From NCBI GenBank assembly GCA_963576475.1, contig OY754968.1, positions 16,457,116 through 16,521,115 of the forward strand: a stretch of DNA of 64,000 bases, read 5' to 3'. The stretch is from Molanna angustata (taxonomy: Eukaryota > Arthropoda > Insecta > Trichoptera > Molannidae). The notes below the pieces were generated by a model. That model made no database searches, was not told where the DNA came from, and saw only the letters and a program-made list of their open reading frames with translations. How positions within the stretch are numbered: position 1 is the stretch's first letter; the number at the start of each line of letters is the position of its first letter. The position numbers were made by a program, and so were the translations under genes. This document shows positions 55,802 to 64,000 of this stretch, piece by piece.

Positions 55802-57687
55802 CAAGTCTGATTCAACCGGTGAAATCAAAACCCTCGTGATTACCCATATCATGGATATAATTATCATATGGAGTTCTATAACATCTAAACATATTATAGA
55901 CCTCCATATTTATTTTTATTTTTTATTTTTTCAAATTGAAGCTAACAATGTACAAAGAATAGTATATATGTATAAAAATATCAAATATAACAATTATCAT
56001 CTCCGTACATCAATTATTAGCTTACAATACTATCATGATTTATTACAAAATACAGTCATATATACAAGATACAAAATCATATGTGTGTGTGAGGATGTAT
56101 ATGTGTGAAGGTGTGTGTGTGTATGTGTAAGTGTACATATATGTGTATGTGCATGCGTGCTGTGCGTTAGTGATAATCTTATGAAATTCCTGTTTTTAAT
56201 TTTTGAGCGAGTTTATGTTTTGTATCACTGAATAGGTCTATGTCAAGGGACTTCTCATATTTTATGTATGTGTTTATAATTCTGTTTATAGTTGAGTTTT
56301 TCGCGGCATTAGTTTTGTATAATTTAGGTCGCAAGAGAGTTGTGTGTCTGGAGCGTCTCAATGGTACGTTAAAGTCAATACTCGACAAAAGTTCCGGGCA
56401 GTCAATAATATTGTTCAATATGTTGTACAGAAATTGTATATCTTGGCATTTGCGTCTTGATTCTAGTGACGGTGGAATAGGTGCAACAATACTTCGATAT
56501 GCCAATCTCTTCAAATATTTACGCTGTATTTTTTCTATATTATTAATGTGCACTCGATATTGCGGGTTCCAAATAACAGAGCCAAACTCCAGTGTACTTC
56601 TGACTAGTGAATTAAATAATATTTTAAATGTTTGTGGATTTTTGAAATCTTTATTTATACTAAAAATAAAACCTAATTTTTTATAACCTGCTGTTGTAAT
56701 TTTATCTATATGTTGTCTGTAATTTAATTTGCTGTCCAAGAATAATCCCAAATCCCGACACAAAGATTTCTTTACTATGTGTTCATCATTTAATGTGTAA
56801 TCGAAAGTGTGTTTATTAATTTTTCTAGTGTAAGAAATTGAGAAACATTTAGAGGTGTTCAGTTTTAATAAATTTAATCTACAATAAGCTGCAAGTCGAT
56901 CCAAATCTTCTTGAAGTTTTGCACAGTCAGATATAGTTTTCACACAATTGTAAATTTTCATGTCGTCTGCAAAGAGTGAATAATTAGAGTATTTAAAACA
57001 ATTTCCAATGTCGTTGACATATACATTAAACAGTAGTGGTCCCAAGTGGGATCCTTGAGGAACTCCAGAACATATGTATATGTGTTATATTTTCAGATGC
57101 ATAACCCTTTACCACCGTAAGTTGAGTGCGATTAGAAATATAAGATTGAATCCATCTATGAAGATCTCCATGTATGCCAATTTGTAAAAGTTTTGTTATT
57201 AGTACATCATGGTTAACACGATCAAACGCTTTTGAATAATCAGTGTAAATTGTATCAATTTGATGTCCTTTATCCATATTATCATTGAGATAATGAGTGA
57301 AAACAGCGAGGTTAGATATCACTGAGCGCTTTTTCATAAAACCGTGTTGCTTTTGTGTGATCAATGAAGAAATGCAGGGATAGAGTTGGTCATAGACGAT
57401 CTTTTCTAATATTTTGCTCAAAATTGGTAACTTTGATACGGGCCTATAATTTTCTACATTATGTTTGTCACCAGATTTGTAAATCGGAGATATTAATGCT
57501 GTTTTCCATCTCGCGGGGAAAATACCTTGTTTGAGTGATTTGTTAAACAAATCGAAAACCGGTGTCACCAGCATGTTGGCGCATTTGTTAATAAATATTC
57601 CAGGTATTCCATCAATAATTATATCCATGATATGGGTAGTTATATCCATGATATGGGGTTTTGATTTCGCCGGTTGAACCAGACTTG
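55802..57687. mobile_element. Inverted repeats enclosing a truncated LINE
   Basis: The left arm starts CAAGTCTGATTCAACCGGTG and continues GAAATCAAAACCC ... ACCCATATCATGGATATAAT. The reverse complement of 57,612-57,687 is the same with a T/C and A/G change and an extra CATATCATGGATATAACT segment. Everything between is a minus-strand LINE. LINEs do not normally have inverted ends. The arms may belong to an older foldback element into which the LINE inserted. Confidence 0.65.
56179..57640 (-). pseudogene. 5'-truncated Jockey-type LINE reverse transcriptase, one frameshift
   Basis: Coding begins near 57,640 with DGIPGIFINKCANML. It runs through LISPIYKSGDKHNVENYRPVS, QKQHGFMKKRSVISNLAVF and DYSKAFDRVNHDVL in one frame to about 57,080. 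There a frameshift in an ACATATACATATG run separates it from SGVPQGSHLGPLLFNVYVND and the catalytic FADDMKIY. The second frame continues to TAA at 56,179 and ends in the Jockey-like RTLEFGSVIWNP, RLAYR and FNVPLRRSR tail. The endonuclease and ORF1 are missing. A TG-rich microsatellite lies in the 3' UTR (56,085-56,165). Confidence 0.85.
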
Positions 57688-58045
57688 CCTCCCAGGTGAA
57701 ATTTTAATATAACCGGAAAATTTAGTTCAGGATTCAGGTATGCTAACTTCTATCACGAATAATCAAATAATATGTTTTTTAAATATTAAATTTCGGTGTA
57801 ATACCTTTTTTATTACACTTTTTTTGCATGCATATAAATTTTTCTACCCATTTTTATGGAAATTTCGTACCAATTATCCTTTATGGCAATTCGTTAAATT
57901 AGGTACCTAACCTTATATACCTACTTTGAGTGTTATCAAATAATTTTAAAAAATCCTTCTTAAATCCTTTGTTCCCTTATTTTTATTTATTTTACAACGA
58001 CACATCATATTTTTCAATGACACAAACAAGTAAACACAAACTAAA
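57688..58045. other. Intergenic, no gene seen
   Basis: AT-rich. No supported feature. Confidence 0.4.
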
Positions 58046-58160
58046 TGGGTGGTGGCAGTGGTCGCTAGTTCGATTCCTGCCACGACCGATTTTGTTCACC
58101 TATAGCACAACCATTTATGTTTAATTTAGGGAATGAATGAGGATGTACATTATGTACTTT
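58046..58160 (+). repeat. tRNA-derived SINE, second family (copy 2, 5'-truncated)
   Basis: GTGGTCGCTAGTTCGATTCC (box B region), then GACCGATTTTGTTCACC, TATAGCACAA and AATTTAGGGAATGAATGAGG. It matches the reverse complements of 28,800-28,940 and 62,668-62,743. Box A is lost. Confidence 0.7.
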
Positions 58161-58280
58161 TTTAATAATAGATACATACGTTTGTTCATTATTATTTAAA
58201 ACATACATTGATTTTGCGTTTTACGCATTGATTTTGCACATTGATTTTACTTACTTACTTATCGAGTCCGGAACTCAGAT

Positions 58281-59231
58281 TTAGCCACTCCAATGTGTGG
58301 CGGCGGAAATCGCCCTGTCGGTTAGTTTAATCAGGTCGTCCATGTGGTTACCCTCGTCCAATTCTGGGCAGGACAGCAGATGGTCGTCATCCTGCACTGC
58401 CCCACAATCACAGAAGGTATCATCCTCCGTCAAGAAGCCCCACCTGTGCAGGTTGCTCTTGCAGCCACTCACACCCACCCTCAGCCTGTTCAGTGTCTTC
58501 CATATTGGGAATGGCAGGCATTACGCCCTATTCGCCTTCTCGCTTGTGTCCATCCATGCAGAGATTGGGTCGTCCATCCACAACTCCTCTCGGCGTTGCT
58601 TCTGGGAGGTCTGCAGGTCGGCTGTGGACTTTAGGAAGCTATTCCTTGACTTGAGGCGAGGGTTTGGTGTTTTGTGTTCATAGAGTGGGTGTCTTGGGTC
58701 GTGTATCTGCTTATGCCTCTCCGCATCTGCTGCCACTCTTCTTCTGATGTTAGGGGGTGCTATGCCTATTATGGGATACAATTTTTTTATGGCTGTGGGT
58801 ATAAGACATCCTGATATAATTCGTGCCATTTCATTAACTGCAACATCCACTTGGTTGGCATAAACTGATCCAAACCATACAGGGCAAGCATATTCGGCGG
58901 CAGAGAGGCACAGTCCCAGAGCAGAGGTGCGCAAGAGCTCAGGGCATGCTCCCCAAGTTGATCCGACAAGCTTTCTCAAGATATTGTTTCTGGCGGAGAC
59001 CTTCTGTTTCGTGTTTAGGCAGTGCTGCTTGTAAGTCAGAGATCGATCTAGTGTCACTCCCAGATACTTTGGTGCGTGGCAGTTTTCGAGTTCCTCATTT
59101 CTCCAGTTGACTCGCAACCCTCGACCCGCCTCTTTATTTTTCAAGTGGAAGGCGCATAGTTGTGTTTTTTTGGGGTTGGGTTTTAGGTGGTTTGCATCGT
59201 AGTATTCACCCAATTTAGTGATTTTACTCAA
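58281..59231 (-). pseudogene. 5'-truncated LINE, RT C-terminal half, one stop
   Basis: A single frame from 59,231 to TAG at 58,281-58,283, broken only by TAA at 58,521-58,523. It starts after the polymerase motif with LGEYYDANHLKPNPKKTQLCAF, then KYLGVTLDRSLTYKQH, LCLSAAEYACPVWFGS and ANQVDVAVNEMARIISGCL. After the stop come IWKTLNRLRVGVSGCKSNLHRW and the zinc-binding-like CDCGAVQDDDHLLSCPE. This is the standard C-terminus of R1/Jockey-like LINEs. The polymerase catalytic motif is not included. Confidence 0.8.
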
Positions 59232-59232
59232 G

Positions 59233-60008
59233 AATTTCCTTCCACTTCACTGTAAAATAACCTTAGCTCAATCACTTCTCCTACCGTTGTTTGACTATGC
59301 TGATGTTAGCTACTTGGATGCAAACGAGGAACATCTCAACAAACTTGAACGCCTTCAAAATGTTTGCATCCGTTTTATCTTTGGACTATAAAAATTCGAT
59401 CATATTTCTCACTATCGAAATCTTCTTCATTGGCCCAAGATACGACAACGACGTAATATACATATCTTGTCATTACTATACAATGTCCTTTTTAATCCAA
59501 ATTTACCTCAGTATCTCAAAGATAAATTCACTTATCTTTCAAGCCACGGGCGTCCACTTCGATCTGCCGAACGTGCTTTACTGTATATCCCTATTCATAG
59601 TTCTGATTTTTTTAGCTCTTCGTTTGAAGTACATTTAGCAAGACTGTAATAGCCTAAGTCCTGATATTACGTCGTCTATCTCACTAAACATCTTCAAGAA
59701 AATGCAAAAGCAAAAATATTTATCTGACAACACCTGATTACATCTTCCTCTCCTCTTCCTTTCCTAATCCTTTAATTTTCCTATCATTGCTATGAATTGT
59801 TCTTATATGCTATCGTCTTTGATTATATATTTTTTTTCTTCTGATATCTTTATTTATTTTGTAATGTGATTAACTCATTGCCATAGTACACATTATTTTG
59901 TATATTTAACATTTACTCTGGTTGGTTGGAAGAAATTGCCATTAGGCAATAAGCCCGCCAGTATACTAATCATATGTACAAGAAGTTTCAAAATAAATAA
60001 ATAAATAT
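59233..60008 (+). pseudogene. LINE 3' fragment with 3' UTR and AAATA tail
   Basis: A frame reads LAQSLLLPLFDYADVSYLDA, LNKLERLQNVCIRFIFGL, a TAA (59,389-59,391), then KFDHISHYRNLLHWPKIRQRR, ILSLLYNVLFNPNLPQYL and FEVHLARL before TAA at 59,647-59,649. This is typical Jockey-like thumb/C-terminal sequence. The UTR contains GGTTGGAAGAAATTGCC and ATAAGCCCGCCAG, as in the minus copy at 682-900, and ends AAATAAATAAATA at about 60,003. It abuts the opposite-strand LINE at 59,231 head to head. Confidence 0.75.
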
Positions 60009-60192
60009 ATGCACTTACACATTACACATACTATCACCATCGACAGTTGGATCTCTTGTATTTCATGCAATGGTTGAACAGGTTACTTTCTTTTGGTTTT
60101 GAGTAGGTGAAATTACAAAGTTCTAAAAAAAATATTTCTATAAATTTACTATATGTTTATGTATTTATAAATTACCTAAATAAATTATTAAG

Positions 60193-60295
60193 ACTAGGGG
60201 CTCTGCCCCTCCCGCTGTCGCGGCCCAACCCTCAACGGCCACTGCGCAGCTTATTTGTTTGCCGCTACGCGGCAGTTGCGAAATAACCTTATGAA
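60193..60295. other. Small GC-rich island with short hairpins
   Basis: AGGGGCTCTGCCCCT, CCGCTGTCGCGG and CCGCTACGCGG lie within about 90 bp in otherwise AT-rich sequence. The origin is unknown. It could be the head of a small repeat family. Confidence 0.45.
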
Positions 60296-60639
60296 ACTAA
60301 ATATCGTCAAATATACCATTTAGGACATTGCACAACATTTAAAAAGTAAATATTTTTTACGTAAAAACGTAGAAATCAAGTAAAAAAACAGTATTTTTAT
60401 AGTAAAAATGCGGAAATTATAAAAAAATATTTTCGACAATGTTTTGAAAGAAATGAGTTATATGAAAGCGTACGTTGGAAATTACAAAAATTGATAGTTA
60501 GAATGTACATTAGAAATATCATTTAGAACAGTACACAACAGTTAAGACTGAATATCTTTTTATAATAATACAATAATAATGATAAATTATACATATATTT
60601 TTTTTTTCTTTCTCGCACGACAGCTTTACGCCAGTTACA

Positions 60640-60864
60640 GTGCGACACCTGTTCGTTATTTTATTTAATATATTTTTTAAATCTCTGAACGCCCCAGAAG
60701 AAGACATCAGCTTCAACAGGTAAACCATTTAATAGAACAGACATTCGTACGAGAGTGTTACGAGCAACCACGTCTGTACGAGCGGCAGGTAAATTAAATA
60801 AGTGGTGTCCTCTACCTCTATAAATAATTAAATAATGCGAATAAACGAAAACATTACCTGTCAT
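60640..60864 (-). pseudogene. LINE C-terminal fragment
   Basis: The minus frame reads YSHYLIIYRGRGHHLFNLPA, then ARNTLVRMSVLLNGLPVEADVF and VQRFKKYIK, ending at TAA. The 'H-x-F-x-x-P-x-x-R-T ... R-x-x-x-L-x-N-x-L-P ... D-x-F-x-x-x-x-x-x-F-K' pattern is the last 60 residues of Jockey-like LINEs. Confidence 0.55.
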
Positions 60865-61450
60865 ATTTTTGCGTATTATTATGACATATTGAAAGCAACG
60901 ATGTCAGTACTCAAAATGGATATTCCGCAGATTATTAGGGGTTAAAATTTATTCTGAATGTTTAAAATTCCTTTTTAAACAATAATACTGTCAATTTATG
61001 CAGAAAATACATTTTAAACGATTAATTTGTACTTTTTCGCATCAATTTATTTTTTATTTTAAATAAAAATTTCGAACGCGAAAATTGTTCAAGGAAAAAT
61101 TATTTCACTGGCGATCCGTTGAAGGACGAAAAAAGATGGCATACAGTAATTATATTATAGATGGTATTGCTTATATCTAAATTATCTTAAGAATATATTA
61201 GTAGTTCAACATTAACATCAAACTGACACATAGCTCACATAAAACATGTCAATCAGGTCAAAATGACTAGAGCTTACATAGAAAACGCACTGATCATTTT
61301 ATCGATGTTGAATGAGCTGTCAAAGTTGTCATGAAACGCGATAATTTAAACATGAAAAATAATAAATAGTGCTTAAAACCATAAAAGTAGATAAAAATAT
61401 GTTGACATATTATATAATTTATTTGAAAAATGTGATAAACTTATTCCTTA
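60865..61450. other. Intergenic, no gene seen
   Basis: AT-rich. No supported feature. Confidence 0.4.
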
Positions 61451-61757
61451 CCTCAAATAGCATGTGTTGATAATTTTTCCTGCAACCAGTTTCTATTCAA
61501 TTCATAAATCGACTCGCTCACGCGAGTCGCTATAATCATTAAATACTAACTAAACCTAACCGAATATTATAAGAGTTGTTATAAAATACGTCAACGAAAT
61601 AATAGTATGATGTGTACGTATATATCCATTCCCGTTAATTTTTCGGTTAGGCTTAGTTAGTCTTTAATGATAATGAAGACTCGTGAGCGAGTTGCTTTAT
61701 ACATTGGATGGAAATTGGTTGCAGGAATAATTTCATCAACACCTTTGCCATTTGAGG
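61451..61757. mobile_element. Foldback MITE flanked by TTA (307 bp)
   Basis: The left arm CCTCAAATAGCA ... TTCCTGCAACCAGTTTC ... AACTAAACCTAACCGAA is inverted at the right (CCTCAAATGGCA ... TTCCTGCAACCAATTTC ... AACTAAGCCTAACCGAA on the complement), giving arms of about 120 bp. TTA is duplicated at 61,448-61,450 and 61,758-61,760, the length expected for PIF/Harbinger (Tourist-like) elements. It also contains a small CGACTCGC-TCAC-GCGAGTCG hairpin. Confidence 0.75.
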
Positions 61758-61760
61758 TTA

Positions 61761-62667
61761 GAAAAAAGATTATTATGTATTCGCATTTGAATACATTTAA
61801 AAAAAAAATAGTTATCTCAACATATTATTTAAGTAATTGTATGATACTTACTATTTTTATTACTACTTATTATTTTTGTGTTGAAAATTTTTAAACTTTA
61901 AAACTTAAACAGCTCTTCCGACATTGGTAAAATGACCGGTGCGTTTTCTAAGGTCTAGTGTCAAAATGCTCGTCAAAACATATTTTTGTTTTCACTGCCA
62001 TTATGCTTGTATTTTTATAGTTATAGTAGGTAATATGTTTTTTTTGTATAATTCAATCTTCAACAAAAAACGTCATTCTTTATTATAATGAAGCGTGGGG
62101 TTTCATTGTCCTTAAAAATACGAAGATTTGTCTCAAACTGGAAGCTCTGGATGTTGCCAATTAAATTTATTCAGATGATAAAGTTTGAAGGATTTTTGTA
62201 TAATATGTAATAGACAGCGTACGAATGCAATCCTGGTTGGATTATATGAATAAATCCGGTACTAGAGTTTAATAGAACGGTGGAAATTCTCTGGTTTGTA
62301 TATCTATACTTAAAAAGTGACGGTACTAGAAAATAACAAAATGCGAAACATGAGTAAATAATGAAGTGGTAGAAAAGATGAATATTTGAGTAAAAAAGAA
62401 TTGGTTTATTTCAACTCGGTAAAACGCTAGGAAAAATTAAAATTGTGAATGAGAAAAAGCAAACTAATGAAAATAACATAAAAAAATAGATTTTATAGGC
62501 AACCGATTTCTCTCAACGTCAGTCCAAGCCCACATTTTTTTAAACTTAAATACTGTTTAGCAAACTTTTCAACTTTCATAAATTAATGGGAAAAGAATAA
62601 TAAATATATGAGATATAAATAAGGTACCTAGTTTACTATTGTTAAAACAATAAACACTTTCTTTCAC
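61761..62667. other. Intergenic, no gene seen
   Basis: AT-rich. No supported feature. Confidence 0.4.
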
Positions 62668-62743
62668 CATATGGTGCTATTGGTGAACGAAATCGGTCGT
62701 GGCAGGATTCGAACTCGCGACCACTGGATTACTTATCCAGCGC
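62668..62743 (-). repeat. tRNA-derived SINE, second family (copy 3)
   Basis: On the minus strand GTGGTCGCGAGTTCGAATCC (box B), then TGCCACGACCGATTTCGTTCACC. The 5' part is short and box A is not clear. Confidence 0.7.
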
Positions 62744-62748
62744 AAATT

Positions 62749-62990
62749 GGTAAACAAAAAACGGTTGTCTCATACCTGTTCTAAATACTTCCGATGAGGA
62801 TGCCCTCTGCCGGTTAATTCCCCAACCATTCCCTCCAAAATGATGGGTGTAAGATCTTCTTGCAGCACATGGCCTATTCAATTTGCACGCATTTTCAGCA
62901 TACTGTTTAAAATGTGCCTGGTTTCTTAAATTCTGCTGATAACTTCATCGTGTGTAATGTGGTCTCTCCAAGATATATGCATGCAATGAA
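62749..62990 (-). pseudogene. Decayed RTE-type LINE C-terminal fragment
   Basis: The minus frame reads WRDHITHDEVISRI, stop, ETRHILNSMLKMRAN, stop, IGHVLQEDLTPIILEGMVG, then RGHPHRKYLEQV, stop. The same block order (W-x-D-x-I-T-N-x-E-V ... W-x-G-H-x-L-R ... I-L-E-G ... G-R-x-R) is found in RTE reverse transcriptases, as at 25,692-26,108. Three stops show long inactivity. Confidence 0.65.
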
Positions 62991-63059
62991 GAAATCAAAA
63001 AGAAAATATCCAAATTTGTCGTCTCCGAATTATTGTTTATTGTATATTGGCTTCTTACT

Positions 63060-63515
63060 TATATATAATTCGTGTTATAGATAGTCCAATATGGATTGGA
63101 TGTTGAGTCGCCCGACCATGTATTGTGTTGTTTTGTTGCCCGAATAGATCTGCATTTGATATTTAAAATTCTATTGTCAATGTTTCTCGTCCTTTTAATG
63201 TTTTTTTTTAGTTTAAGGCAATTCACCTTGTAAAGAGTGCTATGTGCCAATTATTTCATGTCAGAGGACAAAAGTTGATTTTATTATAAATTTATGTCAT
63301 TCCATGAAAGGAATTTTGAAATAATGGACAGTACTCGTGAATTATTAAGAGACAAAAGATGTTGGATATTAAGTGGAGATTGGTGAGTGATTTTAAATTG
63401 TTTGTATATATTTTTGAAGGCGAAATTATTTTTACAGTTAAATAATACATGATCAATTGTCTCATCCTCATCACCACACTGGCAAAGTGGGGTGTTTAAA
63501 GTCCAAAGTTCATAG
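63060..63515 (-). pseudogene. LINE C-terminal (zinc-binding) fragment and UTR
   Basis: From about 63,510 the minus strand reads KDYELWTLNTPLCQCGDEDE, then TIDHVLFNCKNNFAFKNIYK and ISKFLSWNDINL, then a stop near 63,291. C-x-C-G ... H-x-L-F-x-C is the zinc-binding-like end of many R1/Jockey LINEs. The remaining part to 63,060 is probably 3' UTR. Confidence 0.6.
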
Positions 63516-63734
63516 TCCTTTTAATGTTGCTCACTTATTATCGCTGAACAAAAACCGAGTTTATTGACAAATAAGTATACATAGGTACTTTTTTGTAATC
63601 TAAATAATTTGCTAACGTTCAACAAGCAATTCAATTTATTATTCGACTGTAAATAATAATTTATGGGTCTCATAGACACTTAACTGTAGATAAACATCTC
63701 GAAGTCCTCCAATTTTTGACGGTCCTTCTCATCT

Positions 63735-63995
63735 ATGCACCATGTCATATAAAAAATCGTGGCAAAAAAACAAAACAGATTCTCAATTCGCAAAGCACCT
63801 CATAGAAAATAATCATACAATCAGTCCAACAAATTCACCTATTCCTATACACTTTGCTAAGAAAGGTTTAAGGCTAAATATATTATAGCAGTTAGAAATT
63901 TCCAAGCACTTAAAAATCCTAACGTCATTGTCATAAATGAACATACACAGATCACCGCTCATAGATATTATTCTATAAACAAAAATATACCATAT
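63735..63995 (+). pseudogene. Retroelement C-terminal fragment (Penelope-like or LINE)
   Basis: The frame reads KTDSQFAKHLIENNHTI, then IPIHFAKKGLRLNIL, stop, QLEISKHLKI, stop. The 'S-x-F-A-x-H-L-x-x-N-H ... K-G-x-x-L-x-x-L-E-x-x-E-I' order resembles the end of GIY-YIG-type nuclease domains in Penelope-like elements. The fragment is short, and the family is uncertain. Confidence 0.35.
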
Positions 63996-64000
63996 TATAT

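Noticed and set aside
55836..56108. 90-codon plus frame
   Set aside because: It lies in the 3' UTR of a minus-strand LINE and in its inverted-repeat flank.

Overview
This is an insect nuclear genomic window and most likely lepidopteran. The sequence is AT-rich, has no bacterial gene organisation, and shows scattered TAGGTACCTA-type motifs, tRNA-derived SINEs, Jockey/CR1-, RTE- and R2-like LINE tails, a DD34D mariner, a DD41D rosa-type element, a PIF/Harbinger derivative and a very large Ty3/Gypsy element. The taxon is an inference from this repeat mix, not a proof. I found no convincing host protein-coding gene in 64 kb. Nearly every recognisable coding segment belongs to a mobile element.

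Layout. 0.7-2.1 kb: LINE 3' fragments. 2.45-7.73 kb: a 55-bp tandem array split by an apparently intact two-ORF non-LTR retrotransposon on the minus strand, whose poly(A) tail reads as poly-T at 2631. 8.5-20.2 kb: small repeats, SINEs, a gag fragment, an R2-like endonuclease fragment, degenerate tandem repeats and LINE tails. 21.7-22.9 kb: a PIF/Harbinger-derived element. 25.7-26.4 kb: an RTE fragment. 29.1-30.4 kb: a complete mariner (31-bp perfect terminal repeats, two TAG stops). 31.1-32.4 kb: a nearly intact rosa element lacking only its ATG. 32.7-34.8 kb: two more LINE tails.

35,981-50,298 is the centrepiece: a 14.3-kb LTR retrotransposon flanked by a 4-bp GTTT duplication. Its LTRs are 2,965 and 4,300 bp. 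The unique LTR parts look identical, but each LTR holds an array of 133-bp repeats, with about 14 units in the left and 24 in the right. The internal part carries gag (one in-frame amber), a canonical A_AAA_AAC -1 frameshift heptamer just before the gag stop, and an open pol (protease, reverse transcriptase, RNase H, integrase). A 2.4-kb untranslated region follows, with two further tandem-repeat systems, one of them made of hairpin units. There is no env.

50.3-64 kb: several foldback/MITE-like inverted repeats (one 701 bp flanked by TTAA, one 307 bp flanked by TTA), a perfect 44-bp palindrome, a 5'-truncated LINE enclosed by inverted repeats, and many decayed LINE and SINE ends. The density of nested elements without genes suggests heterochromatin, a sex (W) chromosome or a piRNA-cluster-like region, but the sequence alone cannot decide this.
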